This document shows positions 55,470 through 64,000 of a stretch of 64,000 nt of DNA, one piece after another. Where the stretch lies: positions 439,739 through 503,738 of the forward strand of contig CAVTOO010000007.1 of assembly GCA_963736355.1 (NCBI GenBank), read 5' to 3'. Positions within the stretch are counted from its first letter, which is position 1. Every line of letters starts with the position of its first letter. This stretch comes from CAVTOO01 sp963736355 (GTDB lineage: Bacteria > Pseudomonadota > Alphaproteobacteria > Rhizobiales > Xanthobacteraceae). Below the pieces are notes generated by a model, which saw only the letters and a program-made list of their open reading frames with translations, did no database searches and had not been told where the DNA came from. The translations under genes were made by a program, and so were the position numbers.

Positions 55470-56469
55470 ATGAACAACACCCTCACCGATATCGACGGCG
55501 TCCGCGTCGGCCACGCCGACGACAGGAAACTCGCCAGCGGCGTCACCGCCATCATCTTCGACCAGCCCGCCGTCGCATCGATGGACGTGCGCGGCGGCGG
55601 ACCGGGCACGCGCGAGGGCTCGCTGCTTGACGTCGCCAACACCGTGGAGCGCATCGACGCGATTGCGCTCGCCGGCGGCTCCGCCTTCGGCCTCGACGCG
55701 GCCGGCGGCATTCAAGGCTATCTCGCCTCGCACGGGCGCGGCTTCAATGTGCGCGGCGCGATCATTCCCATCGTCCCCGGCGCCATCATCTTCGACATGC
55801 TCAATGGCGGCGACAAGAACTGGGGCCGTTTCTCGCCCTATCGCGAGCTTGGCTATGCCGCGGCCGAGGCCGCATCGCGGAGTTTCGCGCTCGGCAGCGT
55901 CGGCGCGGGGCTCGGCGCAACAACCGCAACCGTCAAGGGCGGCATCGGCGCGGCCTCGGGCACAACGCGCGACGGGGTGAAAGTCGCAGCGCTCGCGGTC
56001 GTCAACGCCGCCGGGCAGCGTGACCATGGGTGACGGACCGCATTTCTGGGCGGCGGCGTTCGAGGAGAACAACGAATTCGGCGGACGTGGATTCCCGCCC
56101 GCCGTCACGCCGCAGATGCGCGCGATCCGGCTCAAGGGCGCACCGCATCCCTCCGCCATCGAGAACACCACGCTGGCGGTTGTCGTCACCGACGCCATCC
56201 TGACGAAGGCGCAAGCCAAGCGGCTCGCCGTGATGGCGCAGGCCGGCTTCGCGCAGGCGATCTGGCCGGTGCACGCGCCGCTCGATGGCGACGTGGTGTT
56301 CGCAGCCGCAACCGGCGTCAAGCCGATCGATCCCCTGCTCGGTCTCACCGAACTCGGCGCGGTTGCGTCAGCTGTCACCGCCCGCGCCATTGCGCGCGGC
56401 GTCTATGAGGCGAGCGCGTTGCCGTTTTCGGGCGCGGTGCCGTCGTGGAAGGATCGCTTCGAACGGTAA
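55470..56469 (+). CDS. P1 family peptidase (DmpA-type, S58) with one-base insertion
   Basis: About 332 residues. Opens NTLTDIDGVRVGHADDRKLA, then RGGGPGTREGSLLDVANTVE, IALAGGSAFGLDAAGGIQGY and ATTATVKGGIGAASGTTRDG. The self-cleavage/nucleophile region reads VNAAG then, in the next frame, SVTMGDG; one extra G near 56017 in GGGC separates them, so the break falls right at the catalytic serine. It continues PSAIENTTLAVVVTDAILTK. Family members are autoprocessed aminopeptidases or amidases of the Ntn fold. A family B repeat lies 18 bases upstream. Confidence 0.88.
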
Positions 56470-56491
56470 AGTAGCAGTTACCACCAGTAAT

Positions 56492-56520
56492 GCGTCATGC
56501 CCGCGCAGGCGGGCATCCAG
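56492..56520. repeat. Family E palindrome (CGTCATGCCCGC-GCAG-GCGGGCAT)
   Basis: ATGCCCGC, GCAG, GCGGGCAT inside the longer GCGTCATGCCCGCGCAGGCG ... CATCCAG. A short palindrome widespread in proteobacterial intergenic regions. It lies between the P1 peptidase and a membrane-protein gene; only one copy in this window. Confidence 0.7.
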
Positions 56521-56598
56521 TACGCTCCAGCGTCGCAATTCCATCGCGCCGGAAAGAAACACGCCGACTGAACCATTCGCCCGAGCCAGGCGACCAAG

Positions 56599-57168
56599 GT
56601 GTCGAGACTTTCCAATTCAGGGGATATCATCACGTCCGTACCATGGCGCACACTCTCGCCGGACGAGCTTCGGACCATGCCCGAGGCGAAGCCCTCGGGC
56701 GCGCTGCGTGTCATCCTCTGGTGCGCGGCAGCGATTGCGCTCATGCCGTTCGTCATGCTGCTGGCCATGGCGGCTTTCACCGGACCGGACGCATTTATTT
56801 TCGTCGCTGCATTCTTGAGCCGCGCGCTGTTCAGTTCGAACCTGTCCAATCAGATCGCAGCCATCGGCTTTGTTCCGCAGTTGGCGTTGTTCGTGTGGGG
56901 CGCCGTTACGGCGATCATGGGCTTCAGCCGCAGCGCATCGACGCCGCGCGTGTCGTCTGTGATGGTCGCGATCTGGGCGGCGCTCGCCGTCGTGTCGCAG
57001 GTCGCCATTCGCATGCTGATCGCGCAGGGCGGCGGCGACCTTGTGAGCCAGATCTCGCTGCTGCCCTACATCATCTTCGACGTCGTGGTCGTGGCAGCCT
57101 ATTGGGGCTACATGCACGACAGCCGCGCGGCGAATATCTATTTCAACAACCGCGTGCGCGCTGACTAA
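56599..57168 (+). CDS. Hypothetical membrane protein, four helices
   Basis: 189 residues if GTG 56599 is used; ATG 56677 (MPEAKPSG) gives a shorter form of 163 residues and may be the real start. Hydrophobic helices at about 38-60, 72-100, 118-138 and 148-168 of the long form, ending YMHDSRAANIYFNNRVRAD. The four-helix layout and the polar tail recall DUF2569 proteins, but I am not sure. Ends four bases into the convergent DadA-like gene. Confidence 0.6.
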   Translation: MSRLSNSGDIITSVPWRTLSPDELRTMPEAKPSGALRVILWCAAAIALMPFVMLLAMAAFTGPDAFIFVAAFLSRALFSSNLSNQIAAIGFVPQLALFVWGAVTAIMGFSRSASTPRVSSVMVAIWAALAVVSQVAIRMLIAQGGGDLVSQISLLPYIIFDVVVVAAYWGYMHDSRAANIYFNNRVRAD

Positions 57169-58408
57169 CCAAAGCGTTCGGCGCGGAACGGCGTCGGATC
57201 CATGAACGGCGTCGCGCCCGTCATCATGTCCGCGAGCAAGCGCCCGCTGACCGGCCCGAGCGTCAGGCCCCAATGCGCGTGGCCGAAATCGAGCCACAGA
57301 TCCTTGTGTCCCGGTGCGCGGCCGATCACCGGGCATCGAATCCGGAAAGCACGGCCGCGATCCGAGCCAGGGCTCTTTCTCCACCGCCTCCGCAATCGGA
57401 AACATCTCGCGCGCGGCCGGCTTCAACGCGGCGAAACTGCACCGGCGTCGGCAGCGCATCGCGGGCTGCGAACTCCGCGCCCGTGGTCAGGCGGATGCCC
57501 TGCTCCATCGGTGCGGCGACATAGCCGATCTCGGCATCGAGCACCGGACGCGACAGACCTTTGTTGCCTTGCGCACGATAGTGGCGGTGATAGCCGCGCT
57601 TGGCCATCAGCGGCAGACGGATGCCGAGCGGATCCAGCACGTCGGTGCCCCACGGACCGAGCGCGATCACCGCCGACGCCGCCGACACGTCGCCCTCCGC
57701 AGTCGTCACCTGCCAGCCGCCATCGGCGCGACGCAACGTCATCGCATCGCCGGAGACAAAACGTCCGCCGAGCCTGGCGAATAACGCCGCGTAAGCGCGC
57801 GTCAGCCTGAGCGGATTGGAGATGCTCGCCGCCGACGGCCAGAACACCGCGCGCTCGAAGATCGCCGCGACATCGGGCTCCAGCTTGAGCGCACCCGCTT
57901 GATCGAGCGGCTCGAAGGCGATGCCTGCGTCCGCGATCCTGTCGAGATCGCGCCGCGCCTTGTCATACGTCGCCGCGTGACGATAGATTTTCAGCCAGCC
58001 GGTCTTGCGCAGCACGTCGCTCACGCCCGCCTCGTTGATCAGCGCTTCGTGCTCGGCGACGGCGTTCGCGAACAGCGGCCGCATCGCCTGCGCGAAAGCG
58101 AGCATCGCGTCGGGCTGTGAGGCCCTGGCGTAGGCGAGCAGCCAGGGAAACAGCTTCGGCAGATGCGCGAGGTGATAGTTCGCCTCCGGCGCGCGGTGGA
58201 GCGCGATGCGCGCCATCGCACCCAGCGACGGCAGCGGATAGGGAAAATAGGTATTGCCCTCGATGATGCCGGCGTTGCCGTAGGAGGTTTCCTCGCCCGG
58301 CCCCTTGCGGTCGATCAGGACGACGCCGAGGCCGCGTTTGGCCAGATGCAGCGCCACCGAGGTGCCGACAATGCCCGCACCGAGAACAAGCACATCCGTC
58401 TTGGGCAT
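57165..58408 (-). CDS. D-amino-acid dehydrogenase (DadA)-like FAD oxidoreductase (two insertions)
   Basis: About 413 residues. TDVLVLGAGIVGTSVALHLA at residues 4-23 is the FAD-binding motif, followed by KRGLGVVLIDRKGPGEETSY and GNAGIIEGNTYFPYPLP, the DadA pattern. The C-terminus is in other frames: AAREMFPIAEAVEKEPWLGS and PGHKDLWLDFGHAHWGLTLG then PVSGRLLADMM. Breaks near 57430 and 57335; span is 2 mod 3. The family deaminates D-amino acids at the inner membrane face with electrons going to quinone; the exact substrate is inferred. Confidence 0.86.
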
Positions 58409-58536
58409 GATTTCTCCGCAAAATGCTTAGGCTTCTGATATGGCCCGCCCGCGCGGCCTTCTCAAGCCGGGGATTACGCCGCTGAAGCGTTGCCGCCCCG
58501 GCAGGGGGGTGTTATTCGACCCCCTGGAGAGGTTTC

Positions 58537-59219
58537 ATGACCCGTCCGCTCCTGATCGCCCCGTCGATTCTCGCGGCCGATTTCGCCAAACTGGGCGAGG
58601 AGGTGCGCGCCATCGACGCCGCCGGCGCCGACTGGATCCATGTCGACGTCATGGACGGGCATTTCGTGCCCAACATCACCATCGGCCCCGACGTGGTGAA
58701 GGCGCTGCGCCCGCACACCAAGAAGGTCTTCGACGTCCATCTGATGATCGCGCCCGTGCGATCCCTATCTCGAAGCCTTCGCCAAGGCCGGCTCCGACAT
58801 CATCACCGTGCATGTCGAGGCCGGCCCGCATCTGCACCGCTCGCTGCAGGCGATCCGCGCGCTCGGCAAGAAGGCCGGCGTCTCGCTCAATCCGGCACGC
58901 CCGTCTCGACGCATCGAGAATGTCATCGACCTGGTCGATCTCATCCTGGTCATGTCGGTCAATCCCGGCTTCGGCGGCCAGGCTTCATTCCCGTCGCCGC
59001 TCGACAAGATCGCGCAGGTGCGCGCGCTCGTCGGCGGCCGCCCGATCGACATCGAGGTCGATGGCGGCATCACGCGCCGAGACCGCGCCGCAGATCGCCG
59101 CGCGCCGGCGCCAATGTGCTGGTCGCCGGCTCCGCCGTGTTCAAGGGCGGCGACGTACAACGCGCAACATCGCCGCGATCCGCAAGGCGGCGGCGCATGG
59201 CACGCGGAGAAGCGGCTTG

Positions 59220-59220
<1 letters not shown>
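58537..59220 (+). CDS. rpe: Ribulose-phosphate 3-epimerase (about eight compensating indels)
   Basis: 227 residues. GGAGAGG precedes ATG 58537. Interconverts ribulose-5-phosphate and xylulose-5-phosphate. Begins APSILAADFAKLGEEVRAID, WIHVDVMDGHFVPNITIGPD (catalytic Asp and metal His), then shifts; HVEAGPHLHRSLQAIRALGK and VDLILVMSVNPGFGGQ are in the second frame, IDIEVDGGIT retains the second catalytic Asp, and GANVLVAGSAVFKGGDV is in a third frame. I infer insertions and deletions that cancel exactly, because the final TGA is in phase with the start. Its stop overlaps the purB start. Confidence 0.92.
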
Positions 59221-60532
<1,312 letters not shown>

Positions 60533-60535
60533 ACG

Positions 60536-61267
60536 ATGCCCATCGTTCTCGTTCACGGCGCCTGGAGCGGCGGCTGGTCCTGGTCGGACGCGGCGCGGCT
60601 TCTGCGCAAACGCGGCTATGAGGTCTACAATCCGAGCCTCTCCGGCCTCGCCGACCGCAACCACATCCACCCCGACGACATCTCTCTGTCGAGCCACATC
60701 GCCGACATCGCCGGCCTGATGCGTTACGAGAATCTGCGCAACGTCCTCATCGTCGGCCATTCCTATGGCGGCATGGTCATCACCGGCGCCGCCGACCGCG
60801 AGATCGAGCGCGTCGCCGGCATGATCTATGTCGATGCCTTCGTGCCCGACAACGGCCAGAGCCTGTGGGATTGCTGTCCGCCGGCGCGCCGCGAGCTGCA
60901 GCAGAACGCCGCCAAGGAACACGACGGCGGCCATTCCATTCCGCGCACCAATCCGAACAACGCGCCGGACGAAGCCACCGCCGCCTATTGGGAAACGCTG
61001 TTCACGCCGCAGCCGATCCAGACCTTCTCCGAGCCGTTTATTTCCACGCGCGACCGGCAGGTGTGGCCGCCGCGGCACTACTTCATGTGCACGAAGGATC
61101 CCAACAGCCATTTCCGTCTGATCGGTCCGCGCTTCCAGAATGCGCCGGGCTGGGGCTATGGCGAGTTCGACGAATTGCATGATGTCGTGCGCACGCACCC
61201 GCAACTGGTGGCGGATGCCATCGCCAAGGTCGCCGATAATTGGGGCCTGAAGCCGGATCATACCTGA
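60536..61267 (+). CDS. Alpha/beta hydrolase, EstC/hydroxynitrile-lyase-like
   Basis: 243 residues, intact. Starts MPIVLVHGAWSGGWSWSDAA with the oxyanion HGAW, nucleophile VGHSYGGMVITGAADR near 79, and DELHDVVRTHPQLVADAI near 215 with the catalytic histidine of the DVxxTHP-type. A compact hydrolase of the plant-esterase-like branch. Begins three bases after the purB stop, so probably co-transcribed with rpe and purB, though no link to purine synthesis is evident. Confidence 0.85.
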   Translation: MPIVLVHGAWSGGWSWSDAARLLRKRGYEVYNPSLSGLADRNHIHPDDISLSSHIADIAGLMRYENLRNVLIVGHSYGGMVITGAADREIERVAGMIYVDAFVPDNGQSLWDCCPPARRELQQNAAKEHDGGHSIPRTNPNNAPDEATAAYWETLFTPQPIQTFSEPFISTRDRQVWPPRHYFMCTKDPNSHFRLIGPRFQNAPGWGYGEFDELHDVVRTHPQLVADAIAKVADNWGLKPDHT

Positions 61268-61402
61268 CCCTCATGGTTCGAGATGCCGTGGAGTTCATCA
61301 TTGGGCCGCGCGCTGCGCGGACCCGGTGGCGGCTCCTCACCATGAGGGCGACCTCCTCATCCTGAGGAGCCCTGCGCAGCAGGGCGTCTCGAAGGATGAG
61401 GC
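61266..61402. repeat. Family D repeat, long copy 3
   Basis: CCTCATGGTTCGAGATGC, GGCGGCTCCTCACCATGAGG, CTCATCCTGAGGAGCC, CTGCGCAGCAGGGCGTCTCG, AAGGATGAG. Two nested inverted repeats, the same parts as at 20059 with an extra inner segment (CCGCGCGCTGCGCGGACC). Between the hydrolase and murI. Confidence 0.85.
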
Positions 61403-61432
61403 CACTCGCAGCCCACACGCATCTTCGCACCC

Positions 61433-62226
61433 ATGACCGCCGCCCCCACCGTTCTCATTTTCGATTCCGGCCTCGGCGGCCTCACCGTCGCGCGCGAGAT
61501 CGTCAGCGCGCGTCCGGATGCGACTTACATCTATGTCGGCGACGATACGTTCTTCCCCTATGGTGACCACGGCTCCGATGCACTGGCCGCGCGTGTCGTG
61601 CCGCTGATGGCGGAGCTGATCGCAGCCCACGACCCCGATCTCGTCGTCATCGCCTGCAACACCGCTTCGACGCTGGTGATGACGCAACTGCGGCAAGCCT
61701 ATCAGGTGCCCTTTGTCGGCACGGTGCCCGGCGATCAAGCCGGCCTGCGCGGCGTCGCGCACCAAGCGTGTCTCGGTGCTCGGCACCAGCGGCACCGTCA
61801 AGCGAGAATACACGCAGGCCCTGATCCGGGATTTCGCACAGGGCTGCGAGGTCAATCTCGTCGGCTCGTCGCGTCTCGCGCCGCTTGCGGAAAAGTTTCT
61901 CAACGGCGAGGCCGTCGGCGATGCCGAGATCGCCGCCGAGATCGCGCCCTGCTTCGTCGATGACGGGCACCGCACCGACACGGTGGTGCTGGCGTGCACG
62001 CATTATCCGCTGCTGCTCGATCGCCTGCGTGCACTGGCGCCATGGCCGGTGGACTGGATCGATCCGGCGCCCGCCATTGCGCGCCGCGTCGGCGATCTGC
62101 TGGGCGCGCCCCGCGCCACCGAATGCCCCTGCTCCGCCGCGATTTGCCTTCACCTCGGGGCGCGTCCCTCCGCCACAGTTGCGCGCACGATTGCAGGATT
62201 TTCTCGGCGCCAATCTCGCAACATAA
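61433..62226 (+). CDS. murI: Glutamate racemase (two insertions)
   Basis: About 263 residues. Makes D-glutamate for peptidoglycan. Begins PTVLIFDSGLGGLTVAREIV, YVGDDTFFPYGDH, VVIACNTASTLV (first catalytic Cys), then breaks near 61735 and resumes as PAIKPA and RVSVLGTSGTVKREYTQALI, with VVLACTHYPLLLDRL holding the second catalytic Cys. A second break near 62125 leads to the end PPPQLRARLQDFLGANLAT. Span is 2 mod 3. Essential in most bacteria. Confidence 0.94.
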
Positions 62227-62241
62227 AGTTGCGCGGCGGCC

Positions 62242-63040
62242 ATGGTGCCGCTACAGCAGGCGATGCGCGGAAAAGCTCTGCCCCTGCCACTGGCGCGGCG
62301 TATCGTCGCCGATCTCATGCATGCCACTCGCGACGTGCCGATTGTGTCGGTGCGTTTGACGATGAAGCTCGACAGGCTTGTGGCGGCGCGTGCGGCGCTG
62401 GCGGAGCGACCCGGCTGGGCGACGATCTTCATCAAGGCGTTCAGCATCGTCGCGCGCGACGAGCAATTCCTGCGCCGCTTCTACATGAAGTGGCCCTGGC
62501 CGCACCTCTACGATGTGCCGCGCACCGTCGCCAAGCTCGCAGTGCATCGGCCCGACGTCGAAGACGGCGTGCTGTTGTTTCTCGATCTCGTCGGCGCGGA
62601 CGAGATTCCGCTCGCGGAGCTTGAGGCAAAAATCCGCCATTCGCGCACGGCGCCCATCGACGAGATCCCGAGTTTCCGGCGCATGCTGCGCACGGCGCGG
62701 CTCTGGCTGCCGCTGCGGCGGGCGATGTGGGCCCTCGCCTTCAATGTCGGCCGTTACCGCGCCAATCATTTCGGCACCTTCGGCATCACCACGGTCGCGG
62801 CGAAGGGAGCCGAGTCGGCCTATGCGCGCGCGCCGGTGCCGAGCCTGATGAGCTATGGCGTGATCCGCGACGACCATTCCGTCGATATGATGCTGCATTT
62901 CGACCATCGGGTTTACGACGGGCTGGAGCTGGCGCAGGCCTCTGGAGCGGATGGAAAGCACGCTGAACGGCGCCATTGCCGACGAGCTGACCGCCCTCGC
63001 CGCCGGCCAGGGGTCGGGCAGCCAGGCCCCAAATCACTGA
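62242..63040 (+). CDS. Stand-alone 2-oxoacid dehydrogenase E2-like acyltransferase domain (one insertion)
   Basis: About 265 residues. The N-terminal MRGKALPLPLARRIVADLMH corresponds to the start of an E2 catalytic core, and the C-terminal half carries VGRYRANHFGTFGITTVAAK and MMLHFDHRVYDGLELAQ, matching the HRxxDG active-site motif of E2/CAT-type acyltransferases. There is no lipoyl or peripheral-subunit-binding domain and no E1 gene nearby, so it is not part of a classical complex. A one-base insertion near 62942 hides the natural tail. Acyl donor and acceptor unknown. It follows murI by 15 bases. Confidence 0.75.
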
Positions 63041-63279
63041 TTTTGTAAGGTATTTACCGGGGCCGCGGCAGGGCTTAGCCGGGGTTTGACGCGGCCGGGA
63101 CCATGGCCTAGAACCCTCTCGCGCGCGGGCCGGTTGGCCCGCGTGGCGTTTCGCGACCCGTGGCAAGGCCTTGTGCTTTGAGGTTGTCCTGTCGGCCCCG
63201 GTTTTCCGGGGCACAGGAGGGCGCGATCCTCAACCACGTAACCATTCGGCCGGCGCCATGCGCCCGTTTGAGGACGCGA
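63041..63279 (+). other. Leader region of rpsD with two GC hairpins
   Basis: No gene in these 239 bases. Two clear hairpins: GCGGGCC, GGTT, GGCCCGC near 63125-63142, and GCCCCGG, TTTT, CCGGGGC at 63195-63212. They could be part of a structured leader for S4 autoregulation or the end of the preceding transcript; neither is followed by a U-run. Confidence 0.4.
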
Positions 63280-63897
63280 ATGACCAAGCGCAACGAGGCG
63301 AAGCACAAGCTCGATCGCCGTATGGGCCAGAACATCTGGGGCCGCCCGAAGAGCCCCGTCAACAAGCGCGAATACGGCCCCGGCCAGCACGGCCAGCGCC
63401 GCAAAGGCAAGCTCTCCGACTTCGGCGTGCAGCTGCGCGCCAAGCAGAAGCTCAAGGGCTACTACGGCAACATTTCCGAAAAGCAGTTCCACGGCATCTA
63501 CATGGCCGCCATCCGCCAGAAGGGCGATTCGGGCGCCAACCTGATCGGCCTCCTGGAGCGCCGCCTCGACGCCGTCGTCTACCGCGCCAAGTTCGTGCCG
63601 ACCGTGTTCGCCGCCCGCCAGTTCGTCAATCACGGCCACATCAAGGTCAACGGCCGCCGCGTCACCATCCCGAGCTATCGGGTCAAGGCCGGCGACGTCA
63701 TCGAGGTCAAGGAAGCGTCCAAGCAGCTCGCCCTCGTGCTCGAGGCGACCCAGCTCCCCGAGCGCGACGTGCCGGAATACATCGAGGCCGACCACGGCAA
63801 GATGACCGCCAAGTTCGCCCGCGTGCCGGCCATGAACGAGGTCCCCTACCCGGTCCACATGGAGCCGCATCTGGTCGTCGAATACTATTCGCGCTAA
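63280..63897 (+). CDS. rpsD: 30S ribosomal protein S4
   Basis: 205 residues, intact. Starts at ATG 63280 (GAGGACGCGA upstream). MTKRNEAKHKLDRRMGQNIW, SPVNKREYGPGQHGQRRKGK, GYYGNISEKQF, and the S4 RNA-binding domain LERRLDAVVYRAKFVPTVFA with ARQFVNHGHIKVNGRR. Primary rRNA-binding protein that nucleates 30S assembly. It stands alone here, not in the S13-S11-S4 operon, as is usual in Hyphomicrobiales. Confidence 0.97.
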   Translation: MTKRNEAKHKLDRRMGQNIWGRPKSPVNKREYGPGQHGQRRKGKLSDFGVQLRAKQKLKGYYGNISEKQFHGIYMAAIRQKGDSGANLIGLLERRLDAVVYRAKFVPTVFAARQFVNHGHIKVNGRRVTIPSYRVKAGDVIEVKEASKQLALVLEATQLPERDVPEYIEADHGKMTAKFARVPAMNEVPYPVHMEPHLVVEYYSR

Positions 63898-63898
63898 A

Positions 63899-63967
63899 GC
63901 CTGATCCCGAAAAGCTTGTCCTTGGACTTGATCCGTGGATGGGAACCGGTTTTGGGAAAGATCATGC
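63899..63967. repeat. Family B repeat, long form, copy 6
   Basis: GCCTGATCCCGAAAAGCTTG, TCCTTGGACTTGATCCGTGG, ATGGGAACCGGTTTTGGGAA, AGATCATGC. Same long form as at 55383. Lies between rpsD and its terminator. Confidence 0.88.
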
Positions 63968-63972
63968 TTCTA

Positions 63973-64000
63973 AAAAGGCCGCCCTTCGGGGCGGCCTTTT
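63973..64000 (+). terminator. Intrinsic terminator of rpsD
   Basis: AAAAGGCCGCCC, TTCG, GGGCGGCCTTTT: a 12-base perfect stem with a UUCG-type loop and a T-run at the window edge. Confidence 0.9.

Overview
The window is GC-rich, gene-dense bacterial DNA from an alphaproteobacterium. It is most likely a member of the Hyphomicrobiales in the Bradyrhizobium / Rhodopseudomonas / Pseudolabrys neighbourhood. The pointers are a Usg-family protein, DUF3126 next to cysE, a CO-dehydrogenase-type (cox) accessory cluster, the Anbu proteasome-like cluster, an alphaproteobacterial RpoH promoter plus CIRCE before groESL, and families of short palindromic repeats that I associate with Bradyrhizobium relatives. 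It looks like ordinary chromosome. I saw no transposase, integrase, phage gene, CRISPR array or plasmid function.

Layout. 0-9 kb: gamma-carbonic-anhydrase-like protein, DUF3126 and cysE, a large membrane protein, hydrolase, zf-CHCC protein, FAD monooxygenase. 9-18 kb: lipoprotein, HTD2-type dehydratase plus cupin, hydrolases, nucleoside deoxyribosyltransferase-like protein, pyrophosphatase, Bug-type binding protein, tRNA-Leu(TAA), a divergent isochorismatase/LysR pair. 18-27 kb: a MesD-type methionine synthase, DUF3829 protein, gpt, CinA-like protein, polysaccharide deacetylase, then the four-gene ATP-grasp / alpha-E / transglutaminase / Anbu operon. 27-32.5 kb: SDR, usg, heat-shock-controlled groESL, DUF72 and DUF488 proteins. 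32.5-40.2 kb: MFS exporter, sulfide:quinone-reductase-like flavoprotein behind a FixK/FNR box, and a TetR-HlyD-ABC efflux operon with its palindromic operator. 40.3-47.5 kb: a molybdenum-hydroxylase maturation cluster (coxG, S, M, D, E, two XdhC-type halves, and a fused molybdopterin-binding/nucleotidyltransferase protein) that lacks a coxL large subunit. 48.7-54.4 kb: a complete branched-chain amino acid ABC transporter (livHMGF-x-K). 54.4-64 kb: ccdA, P1 peptidase, DadA-like oxidase, rpe, purB, esterase, murI, an E2-like acyltransferase, rpsD.

The most important caution for any reader is that about 28 genes are broken by single-base indels, mostly one-base insertions. Several of these are essential or strongly conserved (groEL, purB, murI, rpe, livM, livG, livK). 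In each the protein resumes in another frame with full family similarity and no internal decay, and 20 of the 28 spans have length 1 mod 3. I treat these as sequencing or assembly errors and give the full gene span as one CDS with the frameshift noted. They should not be read as pseudogenes without read-level evidence.

Points most worth following up: the cox cluster without coxL; mesD without its usual mesX partner; the FixK-type box before the SQR; the truncated ccdA tail; the stand-alone E2-like acyltransferase; the uncharacterised 464-residue membrane protein at 3.9-5.3 kb; and repeat elements placed inside operons (between groES and groEL, and between the two XdhC halves).
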